Below the pieces are notes generated by a model. It worked only from the letters and a program-made list of their open reading frames with translations, was not told the origin of the DNA and searched no databases. This document shows, one piece after another, positions 1 through 5,343 of a stretch of 5,343 nucleotides of DNA. The DNA lies in contig JANWJO010000206.1 of assembly GCA_025449435.1 (NCBI GenBank), positions 1 through 5,343 on the forward strand. The letters are read 5' to 3'. Source of the DNA: Chloroflexota bacterium (GTDB lineage Bacteria > Chloroflexota > UBA4733). The position numbers and the translations under genes are program-made. Position 1 is the first letter of the stretch, and the number at the start of each line of letters is the position of its first letter.

Positions 1-21
1 CGCACACCGCACACCTAGCGG

Positions 22-27
22 TATGAT
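22..27 (+). promoter_or_regulatory. Possible -10 element (TATGAT) upstream of ruvB
   Basis: TATGAT differs from the sigma-70 consensus TATAAT at one base and is preceded by GCGG. A matching -35 would lie at or beyond the left edge of the window, so it cannot be checked. Transcription from here would start near position 34 and read through the LexA-type box into ruvB. A weaker alternative -10 is TACACT at 56-61, which would place the start point inside the LexA box, a more usual operator position, but its -35 (TCGCCA, 34-39) is poor. Both calls are by eye. Confidence 0.3.
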
Positions 28-56
28 CCGGTTTCGCCATCCGGCTGGGGCGCGTT

Positions 57-77
57 ACACTTGATGCGAACAAGTGT
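57..77 (+). repeat. Inverted repeat overlapping the SOS box
   Basis: ACACTTG (57-63) and CAAGTGT (71-77) are perfect 7-bp complementary arms around a 7-nt loop. In RNA this could form a small hairpin shortly before the ruvB Shine-Dalgarno-like run at 80-86. The right arm shares bases with the LexA-type box at 67-80, so the repeat may be partly a by-product of that palindrome. There is no T-run after it, so it is not a terminator. Confidence 0.4.
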
Positions 78-80
78 TCG
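67..80 (+). promoter_or_regulatory. SOS box (LexA/DinR-type operator) in front of ruvB
   Basis: The 14-mer CGAACAAGTGTTCG fits the Gram-positive-type SOS consensus CGAAC-RNRY-GTTCG at every position. It is a palindrome with 6-bp arms (CGAACA/TGTTCG) around a 2-nt centre. It ends 9 nt before the first ATG of ruvB and abuts the GGAAAGG Shine-Dalgarno-like run (80-86). ruv genes belong to the SOS regulon in Escherichia coli and Bacillus subtilis, so motif and neighbour agree. The inference is that LexA represses this ruvB and DNA damage relieves it. No lexA gene is visible in the window, so the match of this motif to the host's own LexA is untested. Confidence 0.72.
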
Positions 81-89
81 GAAAGGGTC

Positions 90-1121
90 ATGAGCATGCC
101 CGCGCAACGCCTCACGGCCCCGCAGCCCACCCCCGAAGACGCCCAGGCTGATCTGCATCTGCGCCCGCAGCGTTTTGAGGACTTCCCCGGGCAAGAGGGT
201 GTCAAGGAGCAGTTGCGCATCCAACTGCAGGCGGCGCTGGCGCGGCGGGAGGCGCTCGACCACATCCTGTTCTATGGTCCACCCGGACTGGGCAAGACCA
301 GCCTGGCCCATATCCTGGCCCATGAGATGGGCGTGTCGGTGAGGGAAACGTCGGGTCCGGCCCTGGAGCGGCAAGGCGACCTCATTGGCTTGCTGACGAG
401 CCTGAAAGAAAACGACATCTTCTTCATCGACGAGGTGCACCGCCTCAACCCCGTGCTGGAAGAGGTGCTGTACCCGGCAATGGAGGACTTCGGCGTCGAT
501 GTGCTGGTGGGTCAAGGGCCTGGGGCGCGTTCGATCCGCGTCAACCTGCCGCGGGTTACCATTGTGGGCGCCACCACCCGGTTCGGGTCGCTCACCGCGC
601 CGTTCAGGGCTCGCTTTGGCTCGACACTGCGCCTGGACTACTACGACGTGGACGCGCTGTGCCTCATCCTGCGCCGGTCGGCGCGCATCTTGAAGGTGCC
701 GGCAGATGACGCCGGACTGGAAGAGATCGCCAAACGGGCACGTGGCACGCCGCGCGTGGCCAACCGGCTGTTGCGGCGCGTGCGCGACTTTGCCCAAGTG
801 CGCGCGACGGGAACCGTGGACGTGGCCACCGCCATAGCAGCGCTGGAAATGCTGGGCGTTGACCACGTGGGGCTCGACGAAGTAGACCGTGAGTTGCTGC
901 GCACCATCGTGCAGAAGTTTGAGGGCCGCGCGGTTGGTCGAGACACGCTGGCCGCCGCTATGAGCGAGGCGCCAGAGACCATCGAGGATGTGTATGAGCC
1001 GTACTTGCTTCAAAACGGCTTCTTAGAACTTACGCCAAGGGGACGCAAAGCCACGCCTAAAGCCTACCGACATCTGGGTTTGTCGATGCCGCCTTCGGTG
1101 GACCGCCCGTCCCTGTTTTAG
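90..1121 (+). CDS. ruvB: Holliday junction branch migration ATPase RuvB
   Basis: AAA+ motor of the RuvAB complex; hexameric rings pull DNA through a RuvA-bound Holliday junction in recombinational repair. At 343 residues it matches the family (about 330-350). Walker A is GPPGLGKTS (63-71), Walker [10 protein letters not shown] (111-119), sensor 1 GATTR (160-164), the arginine-finger segment PFRARFG (171-177), sensor 2 around [14 protein letters not shown] (217-230), and the C-terminal winged helix spans roughly 262-335 with [16 protein letters not shown] (297-312). The start at 90 is the first ATG after GGAAAGG (80-86). A second in-frame ATG at 96 has better spacing (9 nt) and may be the true start. 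The protein is somewhat divergent: the usual GGPVG of the winged helix reads GRAVG (279-283), and the loop before it is also altered. All ATPase motifs are intact, so it should be active. No ruvA or ruvC is in view. An SOS box precedes it. Confidence 0.95.
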   Translation: MSMPAQRLTAPQPTPEDAQADLHLRPQRFEDFPGQEGVKEQLRIQLQAALARREALDHILFYGPPGLGKTSLAHILAHEMGVSVRETSGPALERQGDLIGLLTSLKENDIFFIDEVHRLNPVLEEVLYPAMEDFGVDVLVGQGPGARSIRVNLPRVTIVGATTRFGSLTAPFRARFGSTLRLDYYDVDALCLILRRSARILKVPADDAGLEEIAKRARGTPRVANRLLRRVRDFAQVRATGTVDVATAIAALEMLGVDHVGLDEVDRELLRTIVQKFEGRAVGRDTLAAAMSEAPETIEDVYEPYLLQNGFLELTPRGRKATPKAYRHLGLSMPPSVDRPSLF

Positions 1122-1133
1122 CGCTCACGAAGC

Positions 1134-1162
1134 TGGCCATACCGCCAGGTGCGCGGTATGCT
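1134..1162 (+). promoter_or_regulatory. Weak sigma-70-like promoter candidate for argFH
   Basis: TGGCCA (1134-1139, 4 of 6 to TTGACA) and TATGCT (1157-1162, 4 of 6 to TATAAT) are separated by exactly 17 bp in the ruvB-argF gap. The -10 candidate lies in GCGGTATGCT, nearly the same decamer as GCGGTATGAT at 18-27 before ruvB. A start point near 1169 would leave a leader of about 30 nt before argF. In GC-rich DNA such matches arise by chance, so this is suggestive only. Confidence 0.3.
1138..1160 (+). repeat. Perfect 8-bp inverted repeat in the ruvB-argF gap
   Basis: CATACCGC (1138-1145) and GCGGTATG (1153-1160) are exact complements around a 7-nt loop. It lies 17 bp after the ruvB stop codon and inside the promoter-like pair. 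It could be an operator for a dimeric regulator of arginine synthesis or a stem ending ruvB transcription. No run of T follows directly (only cttcttgttt about 10 nt later), which argues against a standard intrinsic terminator. It does not resemble the AT-rich ARG box of E. coli or B. subtilis ArgR/AhrC. Confidence 0.5.
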
Positions 1163-1186
1163 ATGCGCTTCTTGTTTCCACGACAT

Positions 1187-1191
1187 AAGGA
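1187..1191 (+). promoter_or_regulatory. Ribosome binding site of argF
   Basis: AAGGA sits 6 nt before the ATG at 1198, good Shine-Dalgarno placement, and it fixes the start at 1198. The argH start at 2125 lacks a comparable site. Confidence 0.6.
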
Positions 1192-1197
1192 TGGGCA

Positions 1198-2115
1198 ATG
1201 ACCAGGCATTTCCTCTCCGTCAGCGACGTGACCGAAGCCGAGGCGCTGCACCTGTTGGAGGCAGCCGAGGTGCTCAAGGGCCAGCGTCACAACAGGGAAG
1301 CGCACCCGCTGGCCGGGAAGAGCGTCGCCTTGCTGTTCCAACATCCGTCACTGCGTACCAAGATGTCGTTCGACGTGGCGGCCTACGAATCCGGTGCCCA
1401 CCCCATCTACATGGGCAACGACGAAGTGAAGATGGGCGAGCGAGAAAGCCCGGCCGATGTGGCGCGCGTGCTGTCGCGCTACGTCGATGCCATCGTGGCC
1501 CGGCTGCGCAGCCATGCCGAACTCGAACAACTGGCCGCTGCTGCCACGGTCCCGGTGATCAACGCGCTCACCGACGTCGAGCATCCTTGCCAGGCGCTGG
1601 CTGATCTGCAGACACTGCTCCAACGCCAGGGGAGCTTGGCTGGCAAGCACCTGGTGTATCTGGGCGACGCCGATAACAATGTGGCGACCTCGCTGCTGCT
1701 GCTCGCCCCACGCCTAGGCGTGTCGATCACGCTGGCCTGTCCAGAGGCTTACGGTCCGGCGAAGAAGGTGCTCGAGGCAGCGCGCGTGCCGGGCGCCGCG
1801 CCGGTCTGCGTGGTCCACGATGTGACCTCGCTCGACCTGAGCCACGCCGACGCGCTGTACACGGACGTGTGGGTGAGCATGGGGCAAGAGCAGGAGACGG
1901 CTGTACGCAAAGCCGCATTGCAACCGTACCAACTTAACGCAGCGCTATTGGCACGAACACCAGCACACTGCATCGTGTTGCATTGCCTGCCAGCCAAACG
2001 CGGACAAGAGATCACGGCCGAGGTCCTAGAAGGGTCTCAGTCGGCGGTATTCGACCAGGCGGAGAACCGGCTGCACTCCCAGAAGGCCATCCTGCAGTGG
2101 CTGGTACGAGCGTGA
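1198..2115 (+). CDS. argF: Ornithine carbamoyltransferase
   Basis: Cytoplasmic enzyme making citrulline from ornithine and carbamoyl phosphate in arginine synthesis. The 305 residues match bacterial OTCs. In order: the carbamoyl-phosphate loop SLRTK (51-55, usually STRTR), the helix ending VLSRYVDAIVAR (91-102), HPCQ (129-132), the Rossmann-like turn GDADNNV (156-162, usually GDGNNV), the ornithine-binding DVWVSMGQE (223-231), and HCLPAKRG (262-269) with catalytic Cys263. DxxxSMG and HCLP identify OTC, not aspartate or N-acetylornithine carbamoyltransferase. The loop is unusual: threonine becomes leucine, the second arginine becomes lysine, and the preceding FEK is FQH. SLRT variants are known among OTCs, so activity is likely. 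The start follows AAGGA at 1187-1191. argH follows 9 nt downstream, probably on the same transcript. A catabolic arcB role is possible in principle, but the argH neighbour favours biosynthesis. Confidence 0.94.
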   Translation: MTRHFLSVSDVTEAEALHLLEAAEVLKGQRHNREAHPLAGKSVALLFQHPSLRTKMSFDVAAYESGAHPIYMGNDEVKMGERESPADVARVLSRYVDAIVARLRSHAELEQLAAAATVPVINALTDVEHPCQALADLQTLLQRQGSLAGKHLVYLGDADNNVATSLLLLAPRLGVSITLACPEAYGPAKKVLEAARVPGAAPVCVVHDVTSLDLSHADALYTDVWVSMGQEQETAVRKAALQPYQLNAALLARTPAHCIVLHCLPAKRGQEITAEVLEGSQSAVFDQAENRLHSQKAILQWLVRA

Positions 2116-2124
2116 GTCCATCGC

Positions 2125-3543
2125 ATGCCTGAGCCAGCAGCAAGCCGGCAGCCCTGGAGCACCCGGTTTGAACAACCGGCGGATGCGCTGTCGGAGTCGT
2201 TCAACGCGTCGATTGGGTTCGATCAGCGTCTGGCCGCCTACGACATCGCGGGCAGCATCGCCCACGTGCGCATGCTGGCGCACCAGGGGATCATCCAGCC
2301 AGAGGAAGCCGAGCAGCTCGTCGCTGGCTTGTCGGCGATCCTCGAGGAAATCGAGGCTGGCCAGTTTGCCTTCCGCACGGATCGTGAAGACGTGCACATG
2401 AACGTGGAGGCGGCGTTAGCCGAGCGCATCGGGCCGGTCGCGGGCAAACTGCACACCGGCAGGAGTCGCAACGACCAGGTGGCGCTGGACGTGCGCCTGT
2501 TCACGCGCGATGCCATTGATACGCTGCGTTTAGATGTGCTGTCGTTCATTGGCGCCCTGCTGCAGCAAGCTGGCGCTCATCTGGACACGATACTGCCGGG
2601 GTACACCCACGTGCAACGCGCGCAGCCGGTATTGCTGGCGCACCACTTCCTGGCCTACGTTGAGATGGCGCGGCGCGATATCGACCGGCTCGACGATGCT
2701 CGCCGCCGTACCAACGTGCTGCCGCTGGGAGCGGGCGCGCTGGCAGGGTCAACCTTCCCGCTGGATCGCGACGATGTGGGCCAGCAGCTCCATTTTGATG
2801 GGATCACCCGCAACAGCCTGGATGCCGTGGCCGATCGCGACTTCGTGCTGGACTTTCTCAACTCCTGCAGCTTGATCATGGTGCACCTGTCGCGGCTGGC
2901 CGAGGAACTCGTATGGTGGTCCAGCCAGGAGTTTGGTTTCGTGACATTGAGCGACGCCTACGCTACCGGCAGCTCGATGATGCCCCAGAAGAAGAACCCC
3001 GATTCCGCCGAGTTAGTGCGCGGCAAGGCAGGGCGGGTGTTTGGCCACGTGTTGGGCATGCTCACCACGCTGAAGGGGCTACCCCTGTCCTACAACAAGG
3101 ACATGCAGGAGGACAAAGAGCCGCTGTTTGATGCCTACGACACGGTGCACAATTGCTTGCGCATCATGGCAGGCGTGGTAGGCACGCTGCGCGTTCACAC
3201 CGGCGCCATGCGCACGGCCACAGCGCGCGGCCACCTCACCGCGACCGACCTGGCCGATTGGCTAGTGACGGGCGGCACGCCATTTCGTGAGGCGCACGGC
3301 ATCGTGGCTACCCTGGTTCGCCAATGCGAACGAGCGGGCCGGCCGTTAGAGAGCTTGAGCGTAGCCGAACTACGCGCGGTGTCGCCGCTGTTCAACCAGA
3401 ACGCGTTGAGCGCACTCGATGTCGAAAAGTCTATTGCCCGGCGAGACGTGCCCGGCGGCACGGCAAAGGGTCGTGTGGAAGCAGCGTTGCATGAGGCGAC
3501 AGTGTGGCTCAGCCAGCAGCAGACTGCCGTCACTGAACGGTAA
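2125..3543 (+). CDS. argH: Argininosuccinate lyase
   Basis: Last enzyme of arginine synthesis; splits argininosuccinate into arginine and fumarate, working as a cytoplasmic homotetramer of the fumarase/aspartase superfamily. The 472 residues are full length (family about 455-475). It opens with WSTRFEQPADALSESFNAS (11-29). Conserved region 1 is HTGRSRNDQ (110-118), region 2 GYTHVQRAQP (159-168) with the His162 expected in catalysis, and region 3 the signature GSSMMPQKKNPD (282-293) carrying the catalytic serine (283/284). The C-terminal domain has SPLFNQNALSALDVEKSIARR (roughly 420-440) and GGTAKGRV (444-451). The start lies 9 nt after the argF stop with only a weak GTGAG (2112-2116) before it, so translational coupling to argF is likely. 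argG is not adjacent. The last 14 bp overlap a minus-strand remnant ending at 3530, and no clear terminator follows. Confidence 0.97.
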   Translation: MPEPAASRQPWSTRFEQPADALSESFNASIGFDQRLAAYDIAGSIAHVRMLAHQGIIQPEEAEQLVAGLSAILEEIEAGQFAFRTDREDVHMNVEAALAERIGPVAGKLHTGRSRNDQVALDVRLFTRDAIDTLRLDVLSFIGALLQQAGAHLDTILPGYTHVQRAQPVLLAHHFLAYVEMARRDIDRLDDARRRTNVLPLGAGALAGSTFPLDRDDVGQQLHFDGITRNSLDAVADRDFVLDFLNSCSLIMVHLSRLAEELVWWSSQEFGFVTLSDAYATGSSMMPQKKNPDSAELVRGKAGRVFGHVLGMLTTLKGLPLSYNKDMQEDKEPLFDAYDTVHNCLRIMAGVVGTLRVHTGAMRTATARGHLTATDLADWLVTGGTPFREAHGIVATLVRQCERAGRPLESLSVAELRAVSPLFNQNALSALDVEKSIARRDVPGGTAKGRVEAALHEATVWLSQQQTAVTER

Positions 3544-3884
3544 TTTGCCCCACCACAAGCACATCGCCACAAACGGTCCCCGAACTCTGGATGAGCAGCA
3601 GCCGTTTCACGGTGACTGGGCCGTACTCGCCCGGCTTCGCAGCGGGGCGGAGGCCGTGATCGGGCCGCCAGCACTGCCACTCGCTGGGCGCCAATTGCCC
3701 AGCCGGCACGCGCCAGCGCCGGAACTGCCAGCGTGCCGAACACTACTGACAGGAAGCGCAGGCACTGCGCTGAGAAGGTAGGCGCGAAACTCCCGTCTCC
3801 GCGCAAGTCTTTGGCGCCGAGCGCCCAGCACCGCGCCAGGAACGCCGCCAGGGTGATAGCTGCAACTGTCCACTGGATGCTCAT
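3530..3884 (-). pseudogene. Broken GT39-type glycosyltransferase remnant
   Basis: Family members are polytopic membrane enzymes that move sugars from lipid carriers. The frame opens with ATG at 3884, sharing ATGA with the stop of the upstream YfhO-like gene. It begins like a GT39/PMT protein: a first membrane helix (about residues 1-20), then ALGAKDLRGDGSF (21-33), where the family usually has GDE. After FAPTFSAQ it jumps directly to LRFLSVVFGTLAVPAL and RVAVLAA (ending near residue 74, position 3663). In relatives about 40 or more residues separate those two blocks, so an internal piece seems missing. Frame 1 then turns to Arg/Pro-rich nonsense antisense to argH. A second frame, open from 3742 and ending at TGA 3532-3530, reads DHGLRPAAKPGEYGPVTV (from 3661) and ends GDVLVVGQITVQ. 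This resembles the extracytoplasmic C-terminal beta-domain of such transferases. I infer one gene with most of its middle lost plus a frame change. Alternatives: remnants of two genes, or an assembly error. Confidence 0.6.
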
Positions 3885-5343
3885 ACTCGTCGCGGCGTGG
3901 AGCGAAGCTGGCTCACCAATGCGATCACGAGCGATGCCAGCAGCAGCACGAACGCCACCAGCGCCGCGAGCAAGCCGCGCTGTAACCCTGGCGGCGAATA
4001 ACTCAAGGCAATGGCGTGATTGCCCGCATCCAAGCGAAGGGCCATCAACGCATAGTCGGCGTGCAGCAGATCGGCCGGCTCGCCGTCTACGGTGGCCGTC
4101 CAGCCCGGTGCGTACGGTTCACTAATCACCAGCACCGCATTGTCGGTGACACTCACCGTCATCTGGAGAGACTCGGGAGTGGGCGCGAACACCTCCTCGT
4201 GTTGATCGGTCGGGAGCTTGGGACCCTGTATGCCGCTTACGGGCTGTTCGAGCACAACGGTGTCGCCCAACTGCGGCACCTTGAGCGCTTGCGCGAGGGC
4301 CGCCGCCGGCGCATCAGCCACGATCACATTTCTTACGGCCCACGCCCGTGGCAGCCCGTACTGCATGCGGTACACACTCAGGTCTGCTGTGTGGGCGACC
4401 AGCGAAAAACCATTGCCGGGATCATTCTTGCTGACCACATAGCCCACGTTAAACAGCAGCCACGTGCGATAGTGATCAGGCTGGTTCAGCACGCCGAGCG
4501 TGCGCTCCAAGCTAATCGGGTCATCACCGCCGATGGCAGGCAAACTGACAAGGGCGCCCACATTACGGGGCAACTCCCCGCTACGCAGAGAGTCGAACCG
4601 CCAGATGCCTGGTTGTTGCCGCAGCACGGCCATCGCGGCTGGCGCCGGATCAGGCGCAGGGTTGGTGGCCTGCTGATTGAGCTGCCAGTTCGCACCGAAC
4701 AGGTTGACGACTGGCAGCACCACGAGGACCGCAATGGCGAGCTTGAAATGCCACAAGCCGAGCGCCGCACACCCAATGGCAATCAGGGCAGCCGCCACCA
4801 GGGCAACAACCACCAGTTGACGGGTAGCCACGTCCGGCACGAAGCCTAAGTTGTTCCCAGGTGGGGACGTTTGCCAGAGCGACGCCGAGGCCAGCAACGT
4901 CAGGGCCAGCGCGGCCAGCGCCGGTAGCACCTGGACGACCAAGGGTAGTGTGGTGAACCGTCGCTGGGCGACACGCAGTTGTGTGCCCGACGCCAGGATG
5001 ACCGCCGTGCCCGATCCGGCCAGCACCGCCAGGCTGAACGACACGAGATAGGCAGCACGCTCCTGGTCGCGAAACGAGGCGAACAGCGGCATATGCGCGT
5101 ACAGGAATGCGTACAGCGGACCGTGGCCGCCCAAGGCGAGCAGTCCAGCGAGCACCATCAGCACCAGCCAGGGCCAGGACTGGCGACGGCGCAGGCTCAC
5201 CACCGCCAGCAAGAGGGGAAGAACTCCGATGTAGTAGCTGCGCTGGAAGAAGCCACCTGGCGACAGCAACTCCCAGAAGTCGGAGGGGTCATACCCACCC
5301 GATGCATCTTTGTAGCTGAGCGCCACACGGTTAGTAGCCGGTA
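3881..5343 (-). CDS. YfhO-like polytopic membrane protein, N-terminus outside window
   Basis: Reading from the right edge, the frame is open to the last complete codon at 5341. A GTG at 5326 is the first start-type codon in view but lies inside typical family sequence, so the gene is 5'-truncated by the window. Counting from that GTG, 481 residues remain. Predicted membrane segments lie at about 31-45, 51-67, 92-112, 127-150, 170-191 and 194-212. A large extracytoplasmic domain follows (about 213-448), containing SEPYAPGWTATVDGEPADLL (402-421), the PGW-x-A-x-VDG signature common at the end of YfhO proteins (Pfam YfhO). A final helix is at 451-472. YfhO relatives are GT-C-fold transferases implicated in glycosylating cell-wall polymers in Firmicutes; the catalytic N-terminus would be off-window, so the substrate cannot be inferred. 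Its stop overlaps the start of the broken GT39-like frame by ATGA, indicating an operon. Confidence 0.85.
   Translation of the reverse strand, partial: PATNRVALSYKDASGGYDPSDFWELLSPGGFFQRSYYIGVLPLLLAVVSLRRRQSWPWLVLMVLAGLLALGGHGPLYAFLYAHMPLFASFRDQERAAYLVSFSLAVLAGSGTAVILASGTQLRVAQRRFTTLPLVVQVLPALAALALTLLASASLWQTSPPGNNLGFVPDVATRQLVVVALVAAALIAIGCAALGLWHFKLAIAVLVVLPVVNLFGANWQLNQQATNPAPDPAPAAMAVLRQQPGIWRFDSLRSGELPRNVGALVSLPAIGGDDPISLERTLGVLNQPDHYRTWLLFNVGYVVSKNDPGNGFSLVAHTADLSVYRMQYGLPRAWAVRNVIVADAPAAALAQALKVPQLGDTVVLEQPVSGIQGPKLPTDQHEEVFAPTPESLQMTVSVTDNAVLVISEPYAPGWTATVDGEPADLLHADYALMALRLDAGNHAIALSYSPPGLQRGLLAALVAFVLLLASLVIALVSQLRSTPRRV

Noticed and set aside
15..1013. Long open frame (332 codons) on the minus strand across ruvB
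   Set aside because: It is exactly antisense to a gene with all RuvB motifs, is rich in His/Arg/Gln as expected from a GC-rich shadow, and shows no domain.
1122..1197. Intrinsic terminator after ruvB
   Set aside because: The 1138-1160 stem has no adjacent T-run and coincides with a promoter-like pair, so a terminator call is not supported.
1149..1604. Plus-strand frame starting just before argF in another frame
   Set aside because: Overlaps argF, whose motifs are complete and whose start has a good Shine-Dalgarno site; the alternative frame is Arg/Gly-rich without features.
3195..3529. Continuation of the GT39-like frame beyond the remnant, antisense to argH
   Set aside because: The residues become Ser/Arg/Pro-rich with no membrane helices and mirror the argH coding frame; it is read-through after the frame change.
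3733..4125. Plus-strand open frame between argH and the YfhO-like gene
   Set aside because: It overlaps two minus-strand frames with recognisable family sequence and has the Arg/Ala/Ser-rich look of a shadow; no ribosome site or known motif.
4016..4849. Long open frame (277 codons) on the plus strand across the YfhO-like gene
   Set aside because: Antisense shadow: composition dominated by Arg/His/Gly, no membrane or soluble domain, while the minus strand has clear helices and the PGW signature.
1..5343. CRISPR array, insertion sequence, tRNA/rRNA, toxin-antitoxin or novel defence system
   Set aside because: No spaced direct repeats, transposase motifs, terminal inverted repeats, cloverleaf-like stretches or small paired genes were seen; the window is filled by housekeeping and membrane-glycan genes.

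Overview
The window is GC-rich (by eye about 60-65%) and almost entirely coding. It reads as ordinary bacterial chromosome, not a mobile or defence region. The family-level character suggests a deep-branching, possibly Chloroflexota-like organism. The clues are an ornithine carbamoyltransferase with an SLRT-type instead of STRT-type phosphate loop, a Gram-positive-type LexA box, and a YfhO-like membrane protein paired with a GT39-like gene. This assignment is an inference from protein style, not from a search.

Layout, left to right. Positions 1-89 are a regulatory leader holding a perfect match to the Gram-positive-type SOS (LexA/DinR) box just in front of ruvB. Positions 90-1121 (+) encode RuvB, the Holliday-junction branch-migration motor. 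A 76-bp gap holds a perfect 8-bp inverted repeat and a weak promoter-like pair. Positions 1198-2115 (+) encode ornithine carbamoyltransferase (argF), followed after only 9 nt by argH at 2125-3543 (+), argininosuccinate lyase. These are the first and third steps from ornithine to arginine; argG, the middle step, is not between them.

The right part runs on the opposite strand and converges on argH. A long YfhO-like polytopic membrane protein enters from the right edge (3881-5343, minus, N-terminus outside the window). Its stop codon overlaps by ATGA with the start of a GT39-type glycosyltransferase reading frame. That second gene is only a remnant. Its N-terminal part has lost an internal piece and the usual acidic pair, then runs out of frame. 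What looks like the C-terminal tail of the same or a similar protein follows in another frame and stops inside the 3' end of argH (14-bp tail-to-tail overlap).

The most informative observations are the SOS box in front of ruvB, the broken glycosyltransferase gene, the argF-argH pairing without argG, and the altered substrate loop of ArgF. I see no evidence for an undescribed multi-gene system.
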